This document shows positions 8,854-15,807 of a stretch of DNA of 64,000 nt, in pieces. The notes under the pieces were generated by a model that saw only the letters and a list, made by a program, of their open reading frames with translations, was not told the origin of the DNA and made no database searches. Source of the stretch: Oceanobacillus manasiensis (lineage in GTDB: Bacteria > Bacillota > Bacilli > Bacillales > Amphibacillaceae). The position numbers were made by a program, and so were the translations under genes. The DNA is taken from assembly GCF_000724085.1 (NCBI RefSeq), contig NZ_CCDL010000001.1, positions 1,116,001 to 1,180,000 of the forward strand, written 5' to 3'. Within the stretch, counting starts at the first letter, position 1; the number at the start of each line of letters is the position of its first letter.

Positions 8854-9432
8854 CTAATTTTTAACTATTTTGCTCTCTGTTCCATATACAATTCTTTTTA
8901 TATTTTGTCGATGTAGAATGATGATGGATACGCTTATTAATAGAGAAAGTGAAATGATGACTTTATCCTCAAAGATAATGCTGTAGATGAATAATGCTAT
9001 ACTAGCCAACATTGAACTAAGTGATACATACTTTGAAAATAGCAAAGTTAATACAAACACAACAAAACCAACCAAAACGCCTGGAGGAGTCAAAAACAAG
9101 AAAACGCCAGTGGTTGTTGCCACAGCCTTTCCACCTTTAAAATTAGCAAAAACTGAAAATATGTGCCCTAGTATGGCTAATAATCCACAAATAATAGGAT
9201 TAACTGTAGAACTAAGTAGTAGGGGAAGAAAACATGCAAATGTACCTTTTAATATATCAGCAATTGCAACAATTAATCCTGCTTTCAAGCCTAATACTCT
9301 ATAAGCATTCGTTGCACCAAGATTTCCACTACCAAAATGACGAATATCTTTCCTATAAAACATTTTACCGATTATTAAAGCAAATGAAATTGAGCCTATT
9401 ACATAACTTAAAATCAGAGTTAAAATGTTCAA
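8854..9432 (-). CDS. plsY: PlsY acyl-phosphate:glycerol-3-phosphate acyltransferase
   Basis: Integral membrane enzyme that transfers an acyl group from acyl-phosphate to glycerol-3-phosphate, giving lysophosphatidate, the first step of phospholipid synthesis with PlsX and PlsC. The 192-residue protein has about five hydrophobic helices and the diagnostic motifs FGSGNLGATNAYRVLG (motif 1), ADILKGTFA, and the glycine-rich GHIFSVFANFKGGKAVATTTG (motifs 2/3, which runs past the loop). The start is the TTG at 9432, behind GAGGAG with a rather long spacer. Bacilli often carry more than one PlsY paralogue, so this need not be the essential copy. Confidence 0.93.
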   Translation of the reverse strand: MNILTLILSYVIGSISFALIIGKMFYRKDIRHFGSGNLGATNAYRVLGLKAGLIVAIADILKGTFACFLPLLLSSTVNPIICGLLAILGHIFSVFANFKGGKAVATTTGVFLFLTPPGVLVGFVVFVLTLLFSKYVSLSSMLASIALFIYSIIFEDKVIISLSLLISVSIIILHRQNIKRIVYGTESKIVKN

Positions 9433-9575
9433 AGTAGTATTATCTCCTCACTTACTTAGTTTGTTATTTAAAGTATTCTATTTTTTTATGTTTTTTCCTG
9501 CAATCCAATGCCCCGATAGATAAATAGGCGCAGCTTCCATTATTGAATTAGTTGATGTACATTTGAAGCCAACCG

Positions 9576-9806
9576 TTATCCAAAGTAATAATTAAACCAC
9601 CAAACAACAAGAATTATACTCACTGATCCCCAAGCTGTTGCACTTACTATCCACCAAATGACAGATTTAGCTTTTGTTGTATTTTCTTCGTCTTCCGGAT
9701 TTGCTTTTATAAAAGCGACCTTACTTTCCATCCCTTTTTTCATAGAAAAGAGAACAACAAATCCGGTAATTATAATAATAATAGTTATCAAGAGTAGTAA
9801 GTCCAC
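9576..9806 (-). CDS. Small two-helix membrane protein
   Basis: A 76-residue protein with an N-terminal helix (LLLLITIIIIITGFVVLF), a charged middle (MESKVAFIKANPEDEENTTK) and a C-terminal Trp-rich helix (WWIVSATAWGSVSIILVVWW). The GTG start has AAAGGAGG eight bases upstream, which makes it a credible gene. No family recognised. Confidence 0.6.
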   Translation of the reverse strand: MDLLLLITIIIIITGFVVLFSMKKGMESKVAFIKANPEDEENTTKAKSVIWWIVSATAWGSVSIILVVWWFNYYFG

Positions 9807-9901
9807 CTTTTATACCTCCTTTTTTTGAATTACTTTCTTTTCTATCATTATTTAATTATTTATATTTTGAATAATTTGTTTAACTAACAGTCCAACAAGA
9901 C

Positions 9902-10420
9902 TCACCTATATTCTAACAGTCTCTTCATTGTTCTGATCTGTCCACGGTGATTAATTTCGTCTTCCATAACGTGAAACCATAAATAATAATTATTGTGAGA
10001 AACGCCATTACCCCATTTATTCTCTTCAAATAGCCAACCATCTTTTATGCTTCTAAAATATGTTAGGGTGTTCTCTCTAACATGTGATAAATTATTTAAG
10101 TAACAGTCAATACCATGATTTCTAATAACTTTCCTTGCCTTATCTCCCAATTCCAAGGCTGTTCCCCATTTCTCATACTCATCCTTCGTTAAATCTCTTT
10201 TTTCAAATGAGGCAACTTGATGTACAAACTCAATGGATGCAATATGGGATAGAAGAGATCCTATTGAATTCGAACTATGATGTGGTAAATAATCTAATTC
10301 ACTTTGGGTTAAATTAGATATTTCACTCAATGTAACTTCCCTAGAATGTTCAAGCATACATACAAGTTCTCCGATTTTATCGGAAAAATTTTCATTTGAT
10401 TTTATACTATAAGTAATCAT
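9902..10420 (-). CDS. DinB-family protein
   Basis: A 172-residue four-helix-bundle protein of the DinB/YfiT superfamily, members of which are metal-dependent, often thiol-transferase-like or of unknown role. LSEISNLTQSELDYLPHHSSNSIGSLLSHIASIEFVH is the family N-terminal half (the segment runs over 20 residues, key residues His in PHHS and SHIA). WFHVMEDEINHRGQI supplies the C-terminal DExxHRGQ-type metal site. TTG 10423 and ATG 10420 are adjacent; GGAGG spacing favours the ATG. A 10-bp inverted repeat lies just upstream. Confidence 0.82.
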   Translation of the reverse strand: MITYSIKSNENFSDKIGELVCMLEHSREVTLSEISNLTQSELDYLPHHSSNSIGSLLSHIASIEFVHQVASFEKRDLTKDEYEKWGTALELGDKARKVIRNHGIDCYLNNLSHVRENTLTYFRSIKDGWLFEENKWGNGVSHNNYYLWFHVMEDEINHRGQIRTMKRLLEYR

Positions 10421-10430
10421 CAATCTACCT

Positions 10431-10468
10431 CCATTTTACTTTTAAATACAACAATACCAGTAAAATGG
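10431..10468. promoter_or_regulatory. Inverted repeat upstream of the dinB-like gene
   Basis: CCATTTTACT (10431-10440) and AGTAAAATGG (10459-10468) are exact reverse complements, separated by 18 bases, and sit immediately upstream of the ribosome site. Could be an operator or an mRNA hairpin; not a terminator, as there is no T run. Confidence 0.4.
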
Positions 10469-10524
10469 AAAAAATGAAGTCTGATAATTAAAGAAAATAT
10501 AAGGTACAATTTAATTGAATATAT

Positions 10525-10559
10525 GGAAAAAGCAACCTGATTTATCAGCGTTGCTTTTT
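10525..10559. terminator. Terminator, T-runs on both strands
   Basis: AAAAGCAAC...GTTGCTTTT with T-runs on both sides. By position it serves the minus-strand small membrane gene ending at 10610. Confidence 0.75.
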
Positions 10560-10609
10560 TGTATTAACCTGCCCTGTTTGTATAACAGTGTTAGTATACA
10601 ATTTTATTT

Positions 10610-10807
10610 TCATTTGTGTTTATATATTAAATAATATAATGGTCCACCAAAAATTAATCCCGCAGCAGCTATACCTAAGAAAACAGCAGAATATGATAGC
10701 AATTCAATGTCCTTGCCCAAAAGGTAATCGGTAATAATACGAAGGATGGTAATGATGGTTGGAAATGCTAGCGTCCAAAATAACATTATTTTTAACAACT
10801 TTGGCAC
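10610..10807 (-). CDS. Small two-helix membrane protein
   Basis: A 65-residue protein with two hydrophobic segments (IMLFWTLAFPTIITILRII and AVFLGIAAAGLIFGGPLYYL) around a short polar loop DYLLGKDIE. GTG start behind AGGAGGAGAAACC. No family recognised; probably a real short gene because of the strong ribosome site and its own terminator. Confidence 0.58.
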   Translation of the reverse strand: MPKLLKIMLFWTLAFPTIITILRIITDYLLGKDIELLSYSAVFLGIAAAGLIFGGPLYYLIYKHK

Positions 10808-10923
10808 GGTTTCTCCTCCTTTTTTACTATTGATTTTCTCTGTTAGTACAATACTTCTACATGAATTAATTGAATCCTTGTTTGCTTGTAGTATGATATA
10901 AAAGTAGAGAGGGGGAGCTAATT

Positions 10924-11307
10924 TTGAATAAAGAAGAATTAGGAAAACGAATGTCCGACATCCTTAGAGATGAGGATAAGGAATTAGCGCAATTGACTTT
11001 TTTAGATATTATGGATTATGTTAGGGCGTTTAGTTACAAAGATATTAGTTTAAACGCTTCCTATGATGGACTAAAATCGGGCACGGCATATTCTATATCT
11101 GAGGGCTTTTTTATGTTTAAAAACAGAAAGTTACAATTTAATCTTAATGAAAAAATTATCTATGTAAAACGAATAGATGAAGATGAAAGCGTAACGCCTA
11201 TTGATGAAATAATTATCTCAAATGGCATAGTTAATTGTAAACATGGTCCATTTAAAGTGAATGAAATTGACAGTTACTTAACCGAGTGTTTTAAAGACCT
11301 TTTGTAA
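10924..11307 (+). CDS. Hypothetical protein
   Basis: A 127-residue soluble protein without recognised domain: charged N-terminal helix (NKEELGKRMSDILRDEDKE), then a mostly beta region. TTG start behind GAGGGGGAG. Has its own terminator downstream, so it is a single-gene unit. Divergent from the small membrane gene at 10807. Confidence 0.6.
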   Translation: MNKEELGKRMSDILRDEDKELAQLTFLDIMDYVRAFSYKDISLNASYDGLKSGTAYSISEGFFMFKNRKLQFNLNEKIIYVKRIDEDESVTPIDEIIISNGIVNCKHGPFKVNEIDSYLTECFKDLL

Positions 11308-11316
11308 TTATCTCTA

Positions 11317-11345
11317 AAAAGCGCCCTATTCTGGGTGCTTTTTAT
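11317..11345 (+). terminator. Intrinsic terminator
   Basis: AAAGCGCCC tattct GGGTGCTTT followed by TT; ends the hypothetical gene at 11307. Confidence 0.8.
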
Positions 11346-11483
11346 GTAGAAGAAACTTAATGATTTCCTTTGCTAAAGTGTAATGGTAATGTAGTTGGTC
11401 TTCTAATACTTTATAATACTAGTATTCTATATGAATTAGAATGATTCCTTCTCTAACTATCTCACCCCGTTCACACAACTAGC

Positions 11484-11523
11484 TAAAAAAAGCGCTAATT
11501 AGTAAAAATACTAATTAACGCTC
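11484..11523 (-). terminator. Intrinsic terminator of tyrZ
   Basis: On the minus strand AGCGTTAATTAGT...ACTAATTAGCGCT (one unpaired base) is followed by TTTTTTT, 14 bases past the tyrZ stop. Confidence 0.85.
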
Positions 11524-11536
11524 GGAAAAATTACTC

Positions 11537-12667
11537 TTATTTAATGAAACGAATAAATCGCTTTTTACCAATCTGTAATACATCTTTATTCTTCAATACA
11601 CGGTCTAAGTCGTCTTCCTTTATTTTTTCTTTATTGAGCTGAACACCATGTTGCCTTATTAAGCGCGTAAATTCGCTTTTGCTTTTTACAAGTTCGAGTT
11701 GGATTAGCTGAGGAATGACAGCTCCGACTGTTTCAGCTCCATCTTCTATTAATAATTCCGGGATGTCATCCGGTATTTCTTTTTTACTAAAAGCCGTTTC
11801 AAAGTAGGAAGCCGCTCTTTTCGTTTCTTCTTCTCCCCAGTATAAGTTCGTAATAATCTCAGCCAATTGAAGTTTAATATCTCTAGGATTAGCTCCTTTT
11901 TTAAGAAGCTGTTGAATATTTTCTAATTCATCTGGGTGTTCATCTGTTGCTAACTCAAAGTATTTCATGATGAGGCTGTCGGGAACTTCCATAACCTTTT
12001 TAAACATTATTTCTGCTGGCTCATTTACGCCGATATAATTCCCTAGACTTTTACTCATTTTTTCTACGCCATCAAGACCTTCAAGCAATGGCATAAAAAT
12101 TGCAATTTGCTTTTCTAACTCCCAATGTCTTTGAAGTGTACGTCCCATTAGCACATTAAATGTTTGGTCTGTACCGCCTAATTCTATATCTGCCTGTATC
12201 TCTACAGAATCGTACGCTTGCATGAGTGGGTAGAAAAATTCGTGTATCCCGATCGGCACTTGATTTTTATATCTTTTTTGAAAATCATCACGTTCTAATA
12301 TTCTTGCAACAGATGTTGTTGCTGCCAATTTTATGACTTCCTCAAATGTTAAGTTGGATAACCACTCACTGTTATAGCGGACCGTTGTTTTTTCTGCATC
12401 TAACACTTTAAAGATTTGTTCAAAGTATGTTTTCGCATTTGCTTTCACCTGTTCATCACTTAAAGCAACTCGACCTTTTGCTTTTCCTGTTGGATCCCCA
12501 ATACGACCTGTGAAGTCACCAATGATAATGACAACCTTATGACCGAGATCTTGCATCTGCTTTATTTTTCTTAATACAACGGCATGGCCTAAGTGAATAT
12601 CAGGAGCAGAAGGATCAAGCCCTAACTTAATAGTAAGCGAAGTCTGTGATTCGTATGACTTTTTTAA
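11537..12667 (-). pseudogene. tyrZ: Tyrosyl-tRNA synthetase (TyrZ type), 3' part, split by IS
   Basis: Codons 29-404 of a class I tyrosyl-tRNA synthetase of the TyrZ/TyrS2 type. The part just inside the junction reads LGLDPSAPDIHLGHAVVL, which holds the HIGH-type motif HLGH. Next come IGDFTGRIGDPTGK, ELGGTDQTFNVLMGR and the KMSKS loop in GVEKMSKSLGN. The end is an S4-like RNA-binding domain (LVKSKSEFTRLIRQHGVQLN). The first 28 codons lie at 14484-14567, beyond a 1.8-kb IS200/IS605 element. The first internal ATG (12556) falls after HLGH, so translation from it would lack the ATP-binding signature and should be inactive. Joining 12667 to 14484 restores a continuous 404-codon frame. Confidence 0.92.
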
Positions 12668-12687
12668 CGTATTTACGAAAGAAGTCT

Positions 12688-12761
12688 CCCTTCTTCAAAC
12701 GTGTGAAGGGCATAGCCCAACGGTAAGGGGGAGATGAATTTCGTTTGGGCGATAGCCCAAA
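12688..12761. repeat. Left-end hairpins of the IS element
   Basis: CCCTTC...GAAGGG at 12688-12710 and TTTGGGC gata GCCCAAA at 12744-12761. These subterminal foldbacks are the kind that TnpA of IS200/IS605 elements recognises in single-stranded DNA. Confidence 0.65.
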
Positions 12762-12831
12762 TGCCTTTTCTTCTAGCTTTTGGCTTAACATGGTATAATC
12801 AGTCATATAAAGTATAAGGGCTGATATAACA

Positions 12832-13230
12832 ATGAAATTAGACAGCAATAATCATTCGGTATTCTTGATGTATTACCATCTTGTGTTAGTTGTGAAATAT
12901 CGAAGAAAAGTAATAGATGATACGATTTCAGACTATGCCAAAGATAAATTTGTGTCTTTGTGTGTAAAATATAATATTACATTGGTGGAATGGAACCACG
13001 ATATGGACCATGTTCATATTTTGTTCAAAGCACAACCCAATAGTGAAATATCGAAGTTTATCAATGCCTATAAAAGTGCCAGTTCAAGACTTATCAAGAA
13101 GGGCTTTCCTCATGTTCGTAAAAAGTTATGGAAAGAAATGTTTTGGTCAAGAAGTTTTTGTTTGTTAACGACTGGTGGTTCTCCTATTGAAGTGGTGAAA
13201 AAATACATTGAAAATCAAGGGGTAAAGTGA
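12832..13230 (+). CDS. tnpA: IS200/IS605 transposase TnpA (Y1 HUH)
   Basis: 132-residue single-domain transposase, the usual length. It cuts and joins single-stranded element ends with a 5'-phosphotyrosine intermediate. The HUH motif is His60-Val-His62 in DHVHILF; the catalytic tyrosine is Tyr125 in VVKKYIENQ. MYYHLVLVVKYRRKV is the standard N-terminal strand, and the protein appears complete. tnpB begins 11 bases after its stop, so they probably share a transcript. Confidence 0.95.
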   Translation: MKLDSNNHSVFLMYYHLVLVVKYRRKVIDDTISDYAKDKFVSLCVKYNITLVEWNHDMDHVHILFKAQPNSEISKFINAYKSASSRLIKKGFPHVRKKLWKEMFWSRSFCLLTTGGSPIEVVKKYIENQGVK

Positions 13231-13241
13231 GGTGATTTGAT

Positions 13242-14354
13242 ATGGCTAAACAACATAAAGCGTATAAGTTTCGTCTTTATCCAACAAAAGAACAGGAATT
13301 CGTTATACGAAAGACCTTTGGTTGTGTTCGCTTTGTTTATAATAAAATGTTAGCAGAACGAAAAGAAACGTATGAAACCTTAAAAGAGAATAAAGAAGAA
13401 TGGAAAAAAGTAAAACATCCTACTCCTGCTAAATACAAAAAAGAATACGAATGGCTAAAAGAAGTGGATTCTTTAGCGTTGGCAAACGCACAATTAAATT
13501 TAGATAAGGCATATAAAGCCTTTTTCAAAGGCAATGCTCGGTTTCCAAGATTCAAAAGTAAACGCCATAAACAAAGCTATACAACGAATGTCGTCAATGG
13601 AAATATTCAGTTGTTGGATGGTCATATCAAATTACCTAAATTGAAAAGCATCAAAATGAAACAACATAGAAAGATACCATCAGAATACAAAATAAAATCT
13701 TGTACCGTATCTATGACTGCATCAGGAAAATACTATATTTCTATTCTTACAGAATATGAGAAGGAGATAGAAAGCAAAGAAATTGAAAAAGTGGTGGGAT
13801 TAGATTTTGCGATGGATGGGTTGTTTGTTGATAGCGAGGGTGAGAAAGCCAATTACCCTAAATTTTATCGACTAATGCTTGAAAAATTAGCAAAAGAACA
13901 ACGTAAACTCTCCCGTAAAAAGAAAGGCTCTTCAAATTGGAATAAACAGCGTATTCGAGTAGCTAAGATCCAAGAGAAAGTAGCAAATCAACGGAAGAAC
14001 TTTCTTCACCATAAATCAAAGGCGTTAGTTTCTAAATATGATGCTGTCGTGATGGAAGATTTAGACATGAAAGGAATGGCACAAGCACTTAAATTTGGTA
14101 AAAGCGTAGCTGATAATGGATGGGGAATGTTCACTTCTTTCTTACAGTACAAACTCAAAGAACAAGGGAAACATCTTATTAAAATTGACAAATGGTTCCC
14201 ATCTACCAAAACGTGTTCAAGTTGCGGAAAGATCCAACCAATGCCTATGGAAGTGAGGATATACACTTGTTCGTGTGGACTAAATCTCGATAGAGATTAT
14301 AATGCAGCACGCAATATCAAAAAAGAAGGCATTCGCTTATTAGCAACTACCTAA
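13242..14354 (+). CDS. tnpB: TnpB RNA-guided nuclease of IS605 element
   Basis: 370-residue TnpB (OrfB), ancestor-type of Cas12, which uses an RNA from the element's right end to cut DNA next to a target-adjacent motif. N-terminal helix-turn-helix YKFRLYPTKEQEFVIRKTFG. The RuvC triad looks intact: Asp188 (VVGLDFA), Glu272 (VVMEDLDMKGMA), Asp352 (LDRDYNAA). A zinc finger has Cys325, Cys328, Cys343 and Cys345. GAGGTGA precedes the ATG. All catalytic residues are present, so it may be active. It would help keep the element by cutting sites from which it has left. Confidence 0.95.
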   Translation: MAKQHKAYKFRLYPTKEQEFVIRKTFGCVRFVYNKMLAERKETYETLKENKEEWKKVKHPTPAKYKKEYEWLKEVDSLALANAQLNLDKAYKAFFKGNARFPRFKSKRHKQSYTTNVVNGNIQLLDGHIKLPKLKSIKMKQHRKIPSEYKIKSCTVSMTASGKYYISILTEYEKEIESKEIEKVVGLDFAMDGLFVDSEGEKANYPKFYRLMLEKLAKEQRKLSRKKKGSSNWNKQRIRVAKIQEKVANQRKNFLHHKSKALVSKYDAVVMEDLDMKGMAQALKFGKSVADNGWGMFTSFLQYKLKEQGKHLIKIDKWFPSTKTCSSCGKIQPMPMEVRIYTCSCGLNLDRDYNAARNIKKEGIRLLATT

Positions 14355-14503
14355 TGAAAATACAAACTCTTGGAACAAGAGGGTTAGCTTGGCCCATTTC
14401 GTCAGCTATCAAAAGTGGCGATTACCCAAGAAGCCCCCACTTCAAGCAACCCATAAGGGTGGTAAGTGGTGGGAGTAGTTCACTTTAGCCAGTAATTCTT
14501 CTT
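14300..14503 (+). ncRNA. Predicted omega (reRNA) guide RNA with tyrZ-derived guide
   Basis: Placed by analogy with known TnpB systems: the RNA covers the tnpB 3' end and the right end, then reads into flanking DNA as guide. The right-end scaffold has a long hairpin, CCCCCACTT...AAGTGGTGGG, with an inner ACCC ataa GGGT (14434-14473). The guide would be TTTAGCCAGTAATTCTTCTT, i.e. tyrZ codons 22-28 in reverse complement. The 5' end is not visible from sequence. Confidence 0.5.
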
Positions 14504-14567
14504 CGTTTACTACTTCATGAACACCTTTCATGATGATTCTTAGTTGTTCTTCAGGTTTTACTAACAT
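14484..14567 (-). pseudogene. tyrZ: tyrZ 5' fragment (codons 1-28)
   Basis: ATG at 14567 with AAGGAGATG six bases upstream begins MLVKPEEQLRIIMKG and continues to ELLAK, where the IS element starts. Translation running on into the IS adds 13 foreign residues before a stop at 14442. Joined to the fragment ending at 12667, it gives ...EELLAK-LKKSYESQ..., in frame and of normal family length. Directly downstream of a tyrosine T-box. Confidence 0.9.
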
Positions 14568-14625
14568 ATTAACATCTCCTTGAAATATTATTTCTAACAT
14601 TGCAAGTTCTATAAGAACAAAGGAT

Positions 14626-14880
14626 AAAAAAAAACGCCCCTTTGGATTAACCAAAAGGACGATTATCTCGTGTTACCACCTTTAATTTATAAGCAATTTA
14701 CATTGCTTACCTCAGTAAGTACAGTCATGTGACGATACTTTAGCACATGATCACGGGTGCTACACCGGTGTAGCCTACTAAGGAAATCCCTTTCGGTACA
14801 CAGCTCCAAGACGTATTCATAATCGTTCAACGTGTACCTCTCATCAACCGGTAACTTTCTGTCCGTTTACATGATTACTA
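14626..14880 (-). promoter_or_regulatory. Tyrosine T-box leader of tyrZ
   Basis: Reading the minus strand: a stem I closed by GGTACAC...GTGTACC (about 14838 to 14795) with a GATGAGAG internal segment at its base side, and candidate specifier codon TAC at 14815-14813 inside GAATACGTC. The conserved T-box AAAGGTGGTAACACG lies at 14683-14669. It is followed by a terminator, CGTCCTTTTGG ttaat CCAAAGGGGCG with a nine-T run, ending near 14626. Uncharged tRNA-Tyr should pair with the T-box and prevent termination. TAC encodes Tyr, which agrees with the downstream gene. Confidence 0.92.
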
Positions 14881-15040
14881 CTTTTTCTTTTCATAGCCTT
14901 TGTTCTTATACTCCGAAATGTTTAAACAAATCTTTGTTATGCAGATATTAAGTGTTACTAATTATATCTGTTTCTTAAAATTAGTCAAGTCAATACAGGA
15001 AAATGTATTTAAAGGAAGGGGGAGTTACCAAATTAAGCCA

Positions 15041-15247
15041 CTAATCGTTCTTCTTTTTAAAGAAATGAGAACTAAGCAAGAGGATTATCCCTATAATGGT
15101 TGCTGGTAATGCAAAAGGATAGAGGGCTTCAGGAATATCTTCTGCCATCACGCCATCCTTACTAAAAAATAATAATCCAGAAATAAAAAATAGAAAACCT
15201 AACCAATAAAGTACCTTACCAAACGCAGTATGGTATTTCAATTTCAT
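15041..15247 (-). CDS. Small two-helix membrane protein
   Basis: 68 residues with two membrane helices (GKVLYWLGFLFFISGLLFF and LYPFALPATIIGIILLLSS) and a basic tail HFFKKKND. An earlier ATG at 15265 is in frame; ATG 15247 (MKLKYHT) fits the GGGG site better. No family recognised. Confidence 0.55.
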   Translation of the reverse strand: MKLKYHTAFGKVLYWLGFLFFISGLLFFSKDGVMAEDIPEALYPFALPATIIGIILLLSSHFFKKKND

Positions 15248-15404
15248 CTTTAATCCCCATTTCAACTAATTTATACAAGGAGTGCAAAAATGTATCTTTA
15301 TTTTAACATTAACTTCCAATTAATTCCTTTGTTATTATCGGAAAATGTAACTATCCGAAATATCTGGGAGTTAGATAAAGAATTGAAGGGACGTGTATTA
15401 ATGG

Positions 15405-15791
15405 TTATTTTTTCTTTTTCGGTTTTTCATCTAAAATCGATTTTAATTCCTCAATATCTTCCTCGGATAAAGAATCTTCTTCAATAAACTGGACAAGCAT
15501 TGATTTTACAGTACCGCCATATATACGTTTAATGAAGGATTCTGCTTCTGCGCGCTGGCAATCATCCTGGGAATAAAGAGGATAGAAAGTATACACCCGA
15601 TGCTCTTTATCGACATGGACAACGCCTTTTTGCACCAATCGGTCTAAAAGTGTGCGTACGGTCTTGGCTTTCCAATCTTTTTGCCCCTGCAAGGAGGTAA
15701 TCACGTCATTGGCTGTTTGCGGCCACTTTTGCCACAGTACATTCATTACTTCCCATTCTGCTTCAGAAATGCTGGGTACTTTTTCCGTCAT
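15405..15791 (-). CDS. blaI: BlaI/MecI-type transcriptional repressor
   Basis: 128-residue winged-helix repressor that binds TACAnnTGTA-type operators as a dimer and is cleaved when BlaR1 senses beta-lactam. ISEAEWEVMNVLWQKWPQTA is the family N-terminus, followed by the recognition region WKAKTVRTLLDRLVQKG and a C-terminal dimerisation helix bundle ending in DEKPKKKK. The frame opens at 15833, but ATG 15791 has GAGGTGAGACAC before it. It is transcribed with blaR1, whose stop lies 16 bases upstream. Confidence 0.95.
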   Translation of the reverse strand: MTEKVPSISEAEWEVMNVLWQKWPQTANDVITSLQGQKDWKAKTVRTLLDRLVQKGVVHVDKEHRVYTFYPLYSQDDCQRAEAESFIKRIYGGTVKSMLVQFIEEDSLSEEDIEELKSILDEKPKKKK

Positions 15792-15807
15792 GTGTCTCAC
15801 CTCGGTT

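Larger units (their letters stand above)
12668..14483 (+). mobile_element. IS200/IS605-family element (tnpA + tnpB) inserted in tyrZ
   Basis: About 1816 bp with a single-strand transposase (TnpA, Y1 HUH type) and a TnpB RNA-guided nuclease, both on the plus strand. Ends are inferred from restoration of the tyrZ frame: left flank ...CTTTTTTAA (to 12667), right flank TTTAGCC (from 14484). There is no target duplication, as expected for this family. The left end has two hairpins, the right end one long imperfect hairpin. Boundaries could be off by a base or two. The tyrZ gene reads in the opposite direction. Confidence 0.9.

Noticed and set aside
12627-12848. 73-codon minus-strand frame at the IS left end
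   Set aside because: It spans the IS/tyrZ junction in a frame that is not tyrZ and overlaps the left-end hairpins.
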